A DNA stretch of 64,000 nt from Piper betle (taxonomy: Eukaryota > Streptophyta > Magnoliopsida > Piperales > Piperaceae). The translations under genes were made by a program, and so were the position numbers. Numbering within the stretch: the stretch's first letter is position 1; every line of letters begins with the position of its first letter. The stretch is taken from contig JAURVB010001764.1 of assembly GCA_033002965.1 (NCBI GenBank), forward strand, positions 1 through 64,000, given 5' to 3'. The notes below the pieces were generated by a model, which was not told the origin of the DNA, did not search any database, and saw nothing but the letters and a program-made list of their open reading frames with translations. Below are positions 38,187 to 51,100 of the stretch, in pieces.

Positions 38187-38224
38187 GATTTAGACGGTTG
38201 GATCAAAATCCAACGGTCCAAATC
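38187..38224. repeat. Hairpin module in the left arm, absent from the right arm
   Basis: A 17-bp stem with two mismatches and a caaa loop (gatttagacggttggat / atccaacggtccaaatc) is present in the left arm only. At the matching place in the right arm (about 41660-41680) the sequence joins directly from attaatc to the common flank. The cggttggat / atccaacgg core also occurs in both ends of the element at 17 kb. Confidence 0.75.
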
Positions 38225-38719
38225 TTTCCTTCGTTTTTTTCCCCCTTCCCCCCCTTTTCTCCTGCACAAGCGCATTACCCCCCCCCCTTGCCGGATTCCG
38301 CCGCCCCTGCCCCCGGCTCGGCCCCTGCCGTCGGTCCTACCTGCAGCCACGGTCCCCCACCGCCCCATCGAGCAGCTGCGGCGCCCCCCATCCCCCCTGG
38401 CCGCCAGCTTCCGCCCTCGGCCTTGCCCGCAACCGCGTTTCCCCCTCACCCCCCACCCCCCAGCTCGTGCTAGTCGCGGCCCACCTGGCCCCGCCCGGCG
38501 CCGCGGCCTCCCCTCGCCCCTGCCCGAAGCCGCAATCCCCCGCCGCCCCCGCCCGCAGCCGCATCCCCCCTCGCCCCTGCCCGAAGCGGCTGTCCCCTCG
38601 CCTGCAGCGGCGGCCCCCCTCGCACCGCAGCCCAACCCCTGCGGGCGGCCGGCAGCAAGGTCGCCGACGGTGAGGTGGCGCGGCAAACAGAGGGGGGAGG
38701 AAGAACAAGGGAGGGTAGT

Positions 38720-41185
38720 TTCGTAATAAAAACTTTACTCGATCGCGACTCGAGTTAAATTTTTATTACGAAATAAATATTAAAAAAATAAAATAATTTC
38801 GTAATAAAAATATGACCCAGTCCCAACTCGTGCTAATATTATGAAATAAATTTTTTAAAAATATATTTTTTCATAATAAAAACTTGACTCGATCCCGCGC
38901 AGGGATGTCAGTGATGGTAATTTTATAATAAAAACTTAACTTGTTCCCTGCTTGAGTTAATATTAAGAAATTAATTTTAAAAAATAAAATAAAATAATTT
39001 TGTTATAAAAACTTAACTCGCTCACTACTCGAGTTAATATTATGAAATAAATTTTTTAAAAATATAAAAATAATTTCGTAATAAAAACTTGACTCGCTTC
39101 TGACTCGATTCAATATTACAAAATAAATTTTTAAAAAATTTAAATATAAAATACCATAAAGAACTAAGTCAAGTTTTTATTATGAAATTATTTTATTTTA
39201 TTTTAAATTTATTTCATATTATTGACTCAAGTTCGACCGAGTCAAATTTTTATTACGAAATTATTTATTTTTTTAGAAATTTATTTTGTAATAAATTTAT
39301 TTTATAATAAAAACTTGACTCGATCTCGCTCTGGACCGAGTCAAGTTTTGATTACAAAATAAATTTAAAAAATAAAATAATTCTGTAATAAAAACTTGAC
39401 TCTATATATTACGGGCCCTCGCAGGCTCTACCCTGCCCGGCCCACCCCGACCCTCCTCCCCTGATGCCGCTCCCCCGCGCACGCGTCCCCCTACCCCCAC
39501 CGTTGCCCCGGCGGCACGTTTTCGCCTTCTCCCGGTCGCCCCGCCCCAGCAGTGCGCCCTTGCGAACTTCCGACAACTCTCCACGAAACAAAGCAAGGAG
39601 GGGTGGCGAACAGGGTAAGGGAAAGAGGAGGGGGGGCAGAGGGGTGATGGCAATTTAGTAATAAAAACTTGACTCGCTCCCGATCAAAACTTGACTTGGT
39701 CCCTCGCGAGATCGAGTCAATTTTTTATTATAAAATAAATTTATTACAAAATAAATTTAAAAAAATAAATAATTTCGTAATAAAAATTTGACTCAGTCGG
39801 ACTCGAGTCAATACTATGAAATAAATTTGGAAAAAAATAAAATAATTTCATAATAAAAACTTGACTCGTTTCTTTGCAAATCGTGCAGGATCGAGTCAAG
39901 TTTTATTACAAAATTATTTTATTTTATTTTTAAATTTATTTCATAATATTGACTCAATCCCGTGCGAGATCGAGTCAAGTTTTTATTATAAAAAATTTTT
40001 TTTTTAATTTATTTCGTAACGGGCGGAGAGGGGGTCAGGGGGCGGCAGAAGGCGAGGCAGGGGGCCTGGGCCGGTGGAGGGCATGGGGGCAGCGGGTGTG
40101 GGGGACGGGGGCAGGGTGTGGGTGGCGACAGGGAGGCGATCGGCAAGCGACGACGTCGGCGAGGAGCACTTCAAATTTTTATTTTATGTTATTTTATTTT
40201 AAAATTTTATTTTGTAAAATTGACTCGAGTAAGGAGCGAGTCAATTTTTTTTATTATATTTTATTTTTAAAATTTATTTCGTAAATTTGACTCGAGTCGG
40301 GAACGAGTCAAATTTTTATTACGAAATTGCCATCGCTCCTCCGTTCCCCGCCGCGCCACCGCCGGCTGTGATGCAGTGACACTGGCGTGGAGGTGGCCAG
40401 GGCAGCAGACGACGGGGAGGAGCTCGGTTGACGGGCGAGGCGGCGGCGGGGGGTGGGGCGAAACTGGCGGCGGGGGGGGTGGCGCGGGAGGGTTGCGGGC
40501 GGAGGCTGGATCGCGGGCCGGGGCGCGAGGCGCGGCAGGTGGCGGTCGGGGCGGCAGCGCCAACGGTCCCGAGCGAGATCGAGTCAAGTTTTTATTATAA
40601 AATAAATTTATTACAAAATAAATTTTAAAAAATAAATAATTTCATAATAAAAATTTGACTCATTCGAACTCGAGTCAATACTATGAAATAAATTTAAAAT
40701 AAAATAAAATAATTTCATAATAAAAACTTAACTCAATTATTTATGGTATTTTATTTTTAAATTTTTTTAAAATTTATTTTGTAATATTGAATCGGGTCAG
40801 AAGATAGTCTAGTTTTTATTACGAAATTATTTTTATATTTTTTAAAACTTTATTTCATAATATTGACTCGAGTAGTGAGCGAGTTAAGTTTTTATTACAA
40901 AATTAATTTATTTTATTTTTAAAAATTAATTTCATAATATTAACTCAAGCCGGGAACAAGTTAAGTTTTTATTATAAAATTACCATCACTGACATCCCTG
41001 CGCAGGATCAAGTCAAGTTTTTATTATGAAAAAAATTTTATTTTTTAAAAAAATATTTAATAATATTAGCACGAGTTGGGACTGGGTTATATTTTTATTA
41101 CGAAATTATTTTATTTTTTAATATTTATTTAGTAATAAAAATTTAACTCTAGTCGCGATCGAGTAAAATTTTTATTACGAAACTA
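38720..41185. repeat. Lattice of TTGACTCG / CGAGTCAA units
   Basis: The words taataaaaacttgactcg and cgagtcaagtttttatta recur roughly every 75-85 bp in both orientations, often paired as short inverted repeats around a variable spacer and separated by A/T-rich linkers (gaaataaattttaaaaaata). Copies vary (ttaactcg, ttgacccg and others). GC-rich blocks interrupt the lattice at 39405-39650, 40020-40165 and 40330-40565. Confidence 0.85.
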
Positions 41186-41726
41186 CCCTCCCCTGTTCTT
41201 CCTCCCCCCTCTATTTGCCGCGCCACCTCACCGCCGGCGACCTTGCCGCCGGCCGCCCGCAGGGGGAGGGCAGTAGGGGTTGGGCTGCGGCGTGAGGGGG
41301 CCGCCGCTGCTGGCGGGGGGACAGCCGCTTCGGGCAGGGGCGAGGGGGGGGACGCGGCTGCGAGCGGGGGTGGCGGGGGATTGCGGCTTCGGGTAGGGGC
41401 GGGGGGAGGTGGGCCGCGGCTAGCATGGGCGGGGGGGGTGAGGGGGAAACACAGTTGCGGGCGGGGCCGAGGGCGGAAGCTGGCGGCTAGGGGGATGGGG
41501 GGCACCGCGGCTGCTCGATGGGGCGGTGGGGGACCGTGGCTGCAGGTAGGGCCGGTGGCAGGGGCCGGACCGGGGGGGTGGGGGCGGCAGAATCCGGCAA
41601 GGGGGGGGTTAACGCGCCTGTGACGAGAATCGGGGGGGGGAGGGGGGAAAAAACAAAGGAAAGATTAATCAAATAAGCTGCCCATGCACTGTATTTTGAT
41701 ACTGCACATGGTAATATTTTTTAAGG

Positions 41727-43638
41727 TAAAAAATAAAAATTATATCCCGGCCGTTCCCCATATTTGTTGCGCTATAACACACCTATATATATATATATAT
41801 TTTGGACAGACGGGAACTTAATCCCTCCACTTTTCAAAAAGCAAGCCTGTCATTCATGCGTTGCGCAGATAAAAATAAATAAATATTTGCCTGTTAGATA
41901 AAATAAGTTCGTATGGGTAAATAGACAAAATGTTTGCAATGATTTGTGCTAATTTTTTTAAAATCGCTATAATAATAAAGTTAATAATTGTAAAATCTTT
42001 TAAAATCATTATTAAAGAATTTTAATAAAATCATGATAATAAAAATAACTGTGTATAATACTAGAGATACCTAATATAAATCTTGAATTAATAAATCATA
42101 AATTAGGTAAAAATAAAAAAATTCATAACTATAATACTGAATTAAAAAAATAATTTTTTTATAATCTTATATATTATTATTCAATTATATTATACCAAAA
42201 TATTTTACCTCTTTGCTATTTATCTTTAACTGTCACATATCCTTTATTAAGTAGTTTAAAGTTTCACGTCTGTTGTTATTATTTTATAATAAAAAAATTT
42301 GTCATGTGTCTTTTACTACCATATGTCTTCTATTTAGCTGGGTTATTTTTATTTTTAAAAAAACAAGAGAAAGTACTAATCATGTATTTTCTTGCTCCCA
42401 ATATTTATCATATTTATTAAAAAAATATTTATCGTATTTCTTCAACAATATTATGTATCCCATTGAGTGTGTATACATCAATTAAGATTCACAAGTACAA
42501 TAATTAGATCATCAATTGAACTTTTAAACTGTGAATGATCTTAAATAAAACATTTGATATAATAAGATACTTGGTGCTTCAGTAAATTTCTGTAAACTAA
42601 ATAAAATAGATCTCCTCCCAAACGCCCAAAATTAACTTCACCTTTCACTTTATAAATACTGTTGTATTAAAAATGTTGAATTATTTATTTGCTTAAATGT
42701 TTAGTTTTCCTATAATTATATTGGGAATGTCTAATATGACCCACTAATAAACGTCTCTCCCAAACGAAGCTTGTATTAAAATTCAAAGATAGAATATAAA
42801 AACTCGAAATTCAAACTTAAACTCAACATGTGGAGTCAACTAAAGGTGACTCAAAATTATTTTTATTAATTTATAATTATGTAAATAAAAAATTATATAT
42901 AATTAATATATATTAGTTTTTTGACAATAAAAATTAATAAATACATAATTTATATATTTAAAAATACTATTTTAGCTAATCTAAAATAAAACTAACATGA
43001 TTGAACAATTTTTATGACATAACTCGGAATGAGTTCAATGGAATTATTTAACTAGACAAACCGTGAAGTTGAGTGACGAATTTTTGGAGTCAAACTGAGT
43101 TTTAACTATTCAGAGGCGGGATAGGTTATTATCCTGAAGTACGAGCTATTCACACCACAATATTTGTGACGATATTCGGAAACAGCTAAGGCACTAGAGA
43201 AATTTAGTTTGGGCTCCTTATTTGCAGCCTGCCGTGAATAGCCAACGAAAGAAAGAAAATTCAATTCCAAATAATATTGTTTTCTATTGTAGCGACACAA
43301 TAATGCAATACAATTAAGGGACGCACCATTTTACACAATTAACAACACAGCTCTTGAATTTCTGACATTACCAGCTAAGACATGTTCACCTTTGGGACAA
43401 AATAGCAGAGATGGTCTCACCCCATTCCTTTCCCCAATCCTTGCTGTGAAACATGTCACATTACTTCAATTTATAGCTGGGAAAAAATTGGTTGGGTAGC
43501 AAAACACTATCCTTTACTTTTCCCACCATGGCAACAATAATTTTAATTCTCTTGTCTGGAAATTAAAGGAATTGAATTATTGCTCCTGGGCATGGTGTAA
43601 GAATTGAAACATTAAAACGATGCAAATTGCAAAACCTT
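41727..43638. other. AT-rich intergenic DNA and BDG 3' flank
   Basis: A short (TA)n run lies near 41785. Short open frames have no family resemblance. A dispersed repeat copy covers 42790-43110, and the part from 43110 to 43638 is the 3' flank of the - strand hydrolase gene. Confidence 0.5.
42790..43110 (-). repeat. AT-rich dispersed repeat, copy 3 of 3 (inverted)
   Basis: Read on the - strand, it shares motif order with 150-470 and 27860-28140, including agttaaaactcagtttgact, a middle with ataaattatgtatttatt, and a ggtgactc / gagtc block. It is diverged and non-coding. Confidence 0.4.
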
Positions 43639-46093
43639 TTAACTGCTGGCCCTATTCCAAATCAACTCAAGCTCCCGGGCAAAGGTCTTTTGGCGGCAAA
43701 CAACAATGGTGATGTGGTCCTTGTCGTCCACCACCTTGACATGAGCCCGGGGCACCTTCTTCTTCAAGGAGAAGCTGCACTCGAGAGGGATGAGGTCGTC
43801 GTCCCGGCCGTGGAACACGGCGACGTCGCAGCTCAGGCGCTCGCTCACTGCCTCGAGGTAGCCGTCGATCTTGCCGGCCGTGCCGAAGATGATGTTGTGG
43901 AGGGTGTGCCATGCAGCGTAGTGGGAATGGCAAAACCACCCTTCAATTAAGAAAGTCCGGATCCTGCATGAACTCGTCGCCATAAAAACACCGAGTGAGA
44001 GACAGTGGAAGAGAAAGCTTGCATTTACAATGCTGGGGCCGAGTGAAGTAATGGTGAACCAACACAATCCCATGGATTCATTTCCTCCACTGGCAGAGAT
44101 ATTAGGTAGATGTAGGAGTTATGTTCTTGTTGGGTTCGGGCCAGCTGTTTTGAACAGTTCAATGTTGCACTAGGATCATATTATATATATGTATATATAT
44201 GGTGATTGGTCTGGTCACAGTCTCATACATGTTAATCTATACATTGATGAAGCTCATACGTCCATGTCGTAGAGTACTATATATTGTACATGACGATTTA
44301 ATACAATCATGAATTGGGTACTGCCAAATAAACTTGTATGCACTTTGTGTTATAAGCATTAATTATTATCTATGCGTTCATGCTATTTTATTAATGTTAC
44401 ATTTGTATGTGATATTGGTGAGACAGCAAAATTAAGTAGCTTATCAACAAAGGAAAACATGGACGTTAATCTAAGTAGTTCTGACGGCGAGCCCATGTCT
44501 CCCACTGGCCACACATAGAGGCAGCTCTGCTCAGACATTTCACTCAAATCACTTGAAAGATGTGGGACATGCCAACCTTTCTGAGCTTCACATCTTGTAG
44601 TCCATCTCATGAGATACGTACGTTTTATAATAAATAAATTATAATAAGAACTACTTATAGTACTAAAAGCTAAAAACCCATCTAACTCAACTAAACTACA
44701 TGGCCTCTTAATAAACAATTCAATCTCAGAAACAAGGTGATTATTATGCACATAATGATTAATTGGTTACCTATTCCTGGTGATAAGTTTGGTGAGAAAA
44801 TCCCACAACCGGTGGTTCTTGCAGATCAGCAAACAAGCGAAGCGGCTAATGTGCTCGTACCAGCAGCCAATGGACGCCCCCAATGCGATCGGCGGCCACA
44901 CGTGCCGTGGCGCGACTCGCCGGAGCACATACTGCGGGCCCATCTCCCCGCCGGGTACTGGAAAATATGGCTGCGCCCGTTTTCATTCAATTCCCATATT
45001 TCAAAATCGTTTTAAAGTCTTGAACTTGAAACTATGCATATATAATAAAAAAAACGCAACATGGGTATTGGTGGAGACCAAGTGGGCTAATTACCGGTGC
45101 AAGCAGTGTGAGGGTCTTGACGGCATCTGGGTACTTCACTGCTAGGGCCAGGGCCAAAATACTCCCTAGCGAGTGTGCCACAATGTGGAACGACTTGACC
45201 TTGTGTGGAGCAAGAACCGATCTTTCTATCATCTCTAAGTGGTCACCGAGTGTGTATAGTGAATCTGCCGGTTTAGGACTCCGGCCGAACCCCATCAAGT
45301 CCACGGCAAAGAGCCGGTAGCGGGACTTGCACTCTTTGGAGAAGTTGGGAAAGAGGGTCTCTGTCCAAAATGCTGATGAAGAGATGAATCCGTGGATAAA
45401 CAGGACACTCTCCTTGGCGCCGTCTGTGACATTATTTTCAAAATACCAAAAGTGTAAACTAGCATGTGTAGGCCGGTTTAGTTTAAGGAATTAATGTATC
45501 AAGTAGTAAGTTGTGGGTTTTGTACCATTAGCTCCATCTTTGTAGACAAAGAGTGTGTCTTTGGAGGAGGAGATCCAACCGGTGCAGGTGGTGCAATCAC
45601 AGTCAGACCACCTGGGAATGGGGTGGGCTTGCTGCCCACCCATCTTCCCTTGTAGCATCTCAACGATGGTGGGGCTGACGGTGAATGCCGGCGGGGATGG
45701 GTTGGAGGAGGAGGCGCTTGGCTGCTCTGCCTCGGCCATCACTCTTCGGAACTCCTCGGCTACGGAGATGGCCATCTCGGAGATGAGCGACGGCCTGGTG
45801 TAGAGCGTGTCAGAGATTTCCTCTAGCTGTAACTTGGTGGAGCTCACACTCACCACCCTCGCCTGCCCGCGCTCTGCAACGAATATCTGGCCTCTGCTGG
45901 TGATGGCTTCCTTGGCCGGGCTGCAGTAGCAAGGTCGCCACTCGTACTCGATGGCCAAGTCCAACAGCTTGAAGGTGTGGCAGAGGAAGACGTCAAGAAG
46001 ATCCAAGATGCAGAAAATCACGAAGCTCACCATCTCGTTCACCACTCTCCCACTCGTCGTGAGGACTGCTCTAAAACCTCTCATTGCACCCAT
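43639..46093 (-). CDS. BDG: BODYGUARD-type alpha/beta hydrolase, 4 exons
   Basis: BODYGUARD proteins act in the epidermal wall and are needed for normal cutin and cuticle formation. The exons are 46093-45526, 45423-45095, 44970-44771 and 43963-43639, with GT-AG junctions and phases 1, 0 and 2, giving 473 aa. The N-terminus holds a hydrophobic segment (MVSFVIFCILDLLDVFLCHTF, about residues 21-41), then WRPCYCSP and a RWSDCDCTTCTGWISSS motif typical of the family. The hydrolase fold shows FIHGFISSSAFWTETLFPNF, the nucleophile elbow VAHSLGS (Ser about 274), DLMGFGRSPKPADSLYTL, FHGRDDDLIPLEC (acid about 421) and DKDHITIV (His about 449), so the triad is complete. A second in-frame ATG lies three codons downstream. 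The gene looks intact. Confidence 0.95.
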
Positions 46094-48136
46094 TTCAACC
46101 GCTTTACAGCCTGCAGAAGTGGTAAGGAAGAGCGAGGTGTGCTCTATAGCAGAGAAGTGTCCATGAAGCTAATGCACTCGTTCCCTCTGCGGCTCGGATG
46201 TGCGTTCAATGAAGATCATCCATCTCCATGGCTGCTTCTGCAAAGGGCACAACATGGGTATGCTGGGAGTGGGGGAGTCTTGAAGAAAAAAGAGGGAAAA
46301 GGGCCTCCAATGTGGGTGTATGGTTGGTAAGACCCACAAGCAATGTAGATGGGAAAATGGGAAGTTGGGGGAGGAGGAAGCGTTTCTTGTGGGAGACTAA
46401 GTCTAGAAGGTAGCAAGAATGGGGGAAGGAGAGGGGGAGGTTGACAACGTACCACGCTGGGTGTGGCCGATAAATCAATTCATTGTTCATTTAAAACTCT
46501 GTGTTGAGCAAGGTAAAGTGGTAGGTAGTAGTTGAACTCCCCGCTAACAATTCTGCTTCAGATGCTCTGCACAACCATCTAAGCTGCTTACACCCATAAA
46601 ACCTTGGAAATCTACTTTTTGAGTAAATTCTAACATTGTTCACTACTGTGGTATGGAGACAACCATGGCTTAACACGTGGAGATAAAAGGTGGGATAAAC
46701 AAGAGTTACCCAGTCAAGCTTCATTTATAGTGGGAAGGGGTTATAATTCTTACGGGTCGAAGTCCCCTCCTCACCATTTATGACGAGCTATCTAAAGCAC
46801 ATGAACCCCATCCCTGTCAAGTGCCACACAACCTCATTGGCCTCACCGTCCCTCCTACGGGTTGACGCCGAGACATTCAATTCATGAAATCGGTGAGTGG
46901 CCGGTGTGGCTAGCTAGCGACTGTGAAAACTAGGCTAGAATTGGAGGGGTTCTATTCGGCCCGGTCGCCTACACTTTTGTTCTGCTACTATAACCACAAC
47001 CATGCGTTCTTAAGAAACTCCCGAACTCGACTCACCCTTATTATAAAGCTGACTCAAAGTCCATCCGACAATAGATAGAAGATGGAAAATTTTGTGTGCA
47101 CCACCAAAATATTTTTGCATTTTTCCAAGTCTAAATTTGATCGGTCGTTAATTTAATGTGCCAATTAAATTCAAGACGGAGAATAACGGAGAAAATTTCA
47201 GAAATGCACATAATATTAATCGTAGGAGATAGATCAGCGTGTATGAACGCATGGTCTCATATGACATGAAAATTATAACAATTAAGTTTATTTGCAGTAC
47301 CTTCAATTTGTTTGCAACACTTAAGTGTTAGACAATAATGATGGTATTTTAAGAGCTTTTAATTGTTTGACCTACAAATTAAACAGAGAATCATAGATAT
47401 ATATATTATGGTTCACACGGACATGACCGACGGTTACGGGGTTGGGGCTTTGCATGAGTCGTGAGTCATGAGGGGGTGGCTGCTGTAGTTTTTTCTCCCA
47501 TGTCGTTCAATTGGCCTATCTCACCCCTCAATTCTCGTCAACTTCCTTAACTTTAATTGGGTCGGTCGAACAAGGAAACAAATTATCACCCAAAAAAATC
47601 AAGAACATCAACAATTACGATCGTATTATGATTTTCCACAATAATTAAAGAAACTTTCGCCAAAACCATATTCGTGACCCGGACATCAGCAAAATCTCAA
47701 ACGCCTATCATGATTTGGATATGAAAAAAAGAAGAAAGAGACTCAAGAGAGATGTGAGTCACGAAAAAACAGCGAACATGTCACTTGATGACTGCACGAT
47801 AATGAATCGCAGATTCAGGAACCAAATTTTGCCTAATTTGATTTGTTGTAAGCATATTAATGCAGGAGAATCACCGATTGACTCAAGGGGCCAAGAACAA
47901 TCTCAATAAATTTAATAATCAAGCAAATATTGATTATAGGACATGTTAGGAATTGCATAAACTGTCATATTCTTTCGGTTCAGTTCAAAATATTCAAACA
48001 AACGAGCCCCCTGTCATGGTTCAATAAGTCGCAGTTACTAAGACTACACTATCCCAGCTCCAAACATGGTATCAAATTACAACATACCATTACAAGCGCT
48101 AAAACCAGCCTGCTTGGGTGATAGCCTGTAGATTTC
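46094..48136. other. Intergenic DNA between the BDG and GIF genes
   Basis: This contains the BDG upstream region and the GIF 3' flank, both genes being on the - strand. A TATAAATG word on the - strand (46722-46729) could mark a BDG start site about 600 bp before the ATG, which would require a long or intron-containing leader. No other gene is seen. Confidence 0.4.
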
Positions 48137-51100
48137 TCAGTCGGCAACTTCATCTGATCCTTTCGCAAAGGATGTTTCCCCATTGACACCGCCAGGGCTG
48201 GCACTGGAGCCACCACGACCGTTATCACCATTACCAGCATCTGCAGGTGGCCCTCCATCTTTGTTTCCGCGGGCATCCGAAGTAGCGGATAGACCTGCAT
48301 GCTCAATGTCAGCTACACCATGAACAATGGGTAATCCCACATTGCTCCCTCTGGGAAAAATTCCTAGCTGCACCCCAATGGGCCTACCATGGTAACACCC
48401 AAATCATTGTTTGACAAAACATTCATAGGGTATCTGGCACAGGTCCATAATTCATGTCAGATGAAGGATACGTAACATATGCTGCAAATAGGGTGTCCCA
48501 CGAACACGCTTATGATAAGGCAGCTATAACATTTTGTTAAAGGTGAGTACCTTCAGCATGAAAGGCATGTACTCCATTGCTGGGACCTGGCCTCATGCCC
48601 ATTTGAGCCTGTAAAAGGGAAGGATGTTGGTGCAGTAAATGTTGTTGCTCCTGCATTTGCTGCTGATTAAACTGCATGGGCATTTTTTGCACAAACATCT
48701 GCTGCTGAGCCGCCACTTGCGGATGCTGCATGAAAGCCCCAGCTTGTTGAAGGGCAGCATGAGGAGGCATCTGCGAGGAGCACAACACATAAACCCAAAA
48801 ATGAGCAAATGAAGCATCAATAAATGTAAACATATTACACAAAATCTTCTTATGAGACTAACCTGTGGAGGAACTGAAACTTGAGGTTGAGCATCCGCAA
48901 TGGCAGCCAAATACATCAGATTTTGTTGAAGCTTAGCTTGATACCTATTGTTTTTTAAACAACACCATTAGTGATCAGCAACAAATTTACCAATTCAAAA
49001 ATTGTAAAATAGACAAATAATAACAAAGGACATTCTACAAATAAAAGCAAAGTATGCATTGAGCAATATAAAAAAATTAAGATAGAGCCCAGAAATATGA
49101 ACATGTCTCAGCCATCATGAACAGCACACATATATATTGGAATTCAAGAAAAATTTACAGAAAGAGAAAGAACTTGGCCAACTTAGAGCTCGTAATAAAA
49201 CAAAAATGAACCAACGTAATCACCATTTACACAAGCAATCAATTGGTTGCTTTCACATTAAATAGACAACACAAAACCTTTCCGATGAAAAGTGACAAGT
49301 TCATGCTGGATGTCTTTCCCATCAAAACTGATGAGGCTTGAAGCTTCAACATTGCACTCATCATGTATCTCCTCAAATTAGTGGATAGGCATCATGAAAT
49401 GATTCTTGACTTGGATAATGGAAAAAATTATATATTGGTTGGCAAGCAAAGCCAATCAAGAACTGGGAAGTCACATAATACACTTCAAAATCTAAATAAT
49501 TTTACTAGTGAATAAAGAAACAATAACATTTCTTTAGCAAATTTGCTATCCATGACCTAAAAAGAACATATAACAACTTAATTTAAAAAATAGAAGCCAC
49601 AAGATTAAAAATAAAAAAGGAAAATTGTAAATTACTCTGTGAAACATGCCATGACTGTATCAAGAATATATAGAAAACAAAATAGCATTTACACATCCAA
49701 TTTCTCAACAACCTCAAGTCACAATTTCGATTTGGAATAAATATTTTTATGGCGTTGATGATGAGTAGGGAGTTAAAGGTCGTGCCCCGTTATAAATCCA
49801 AAGTTTATAATGCTATGCAGGTGAAAGGGCTATTTAAGTTTGTTGTATTTTATTAAGTTTGAGGTATAATTGTGTTGTTAAAAGTTGCATTCATCTTACC
49901 CATTAACTGAAGTCACAATCTCTGATTCAGATTGCAACATACTCTTTATTCGCAAACTACTCTTACTTGTCTTCACTGGAATAGTGATCAGGAAGAAATT
50001 AAATTCTTTCTGAGTCAGTTTCCCATAAGAAGATACAGCATAATAAGATCAACTAATTTTATACATGACTAGGTGAGAATCAATAAAATAGAGTTGACAT
50101 ATCATATGTCTGATATGCAAAACCGCAGGAATTTTTTAAGGTTCAATTATCCTCCGAGATAAGCTTGTTTAATCTAGATCCTGCTAAACTTTCAAGGGAG
50201 AGTTAATGCACACAGGGGCTTGATGTGTTAGGTGTCCAGACACATAATAAGTGATACGTTTGACATTTGTTATGTCATCAAGTTAGAAGTTGCTATTCAA
50301 GCTTGCAAGGTCTTGTTATCTTTGAGGTGTCATTACCTTGTCATAAATCAGGTAATCATTCCAATTGAGTCTTACCTATTATATAATGTTGGGTTTTGTA
50401 TATTGGTGGTTAATTGTTGATGAAATAAAGGTAATTGAAATAGATCTATTCTACATTGCTCACTTGGCATAAATTATTTTTAGCCATTATTCTCTTGGCA
50501 ACATGGTTGCTTATTTCATCTATTGCCCACTAGATTTACACATTGATTATATAAAATCCTGATGTTTGTTTGTATATAGCATGTTCTCAGGAACTTCATT
50601 TAAATGTTGGGCTTTGTAATGTGGAATTGGTGTAATTTAATTCAAATTATCCAAATGTAGACAAAGCATATGCTTTCTTCATCTACTTCTTTTTCTCCTG
50701 CTGTAATAATCGCATACATCTGACTGATATCACAAAAATGTTACCAAGTTAACCCCTTAAAAAGTTCAATATTTAAATGCAGTGCCTAAGAACATGCAAA
50801 ATACAAACGAACAACAGGATTATTAATATAATCAATGAGCATATCTAGTAGACAATAGATAAAATAAATAACAATGTTGCCAAGAGAATAATAGCTAAAA
50901 ATAATCTATGCCAAGTGAATAAAGCAGCATAGATCTATTTCAATTACCTTTATTTCGTCAACAATTAACCACCAATATAAAATTGGAACACTAGTAGCAT
51001 TAAAAGAATAAAACATAAAGTCCTATTATAAGGTATCTCACTAATCAATCATTTTTTCATATTAAAAAGAGCCTGATGTTCATACAACATAACTTGCTAT

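Larger units (their letters stand above)
38138..41726. mobile_element. Large foldback element with about 1.2 kb inverted arms
   Basis: The left arm (about 38138-39336) and right arm (about 40565-41726) are inverted copies of each other. Both begin with a taccatg(c/t)gca hairpin-like tip and 'cttatttgatt', then a C-rich (left) or G-rich (right) block with the same words (for example ccttgccggattc, ctgcagccacggtcccccac). They then enter an AT-rich lattice of taataaaaacttgactcg units. The central 1.23 kb is unpaired but made of the same two materials: GC-rich blocks at 39405-39650, 40020-40165 and 40330-40565, and TTGACTCG units between them. No transposase or other protein is recognisable. Open frames in the GC-rich parts run on both strands and reflect composition. 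Confidence 0.8.

Noticed and set aside
38159..38726. Long open frames in the foldback tips (also 41149-41623)
   Set aside because: The same block is inverted in the other arm, where the frames differ, and the proteins are Pro/Ala/Gly-rich without motifs.
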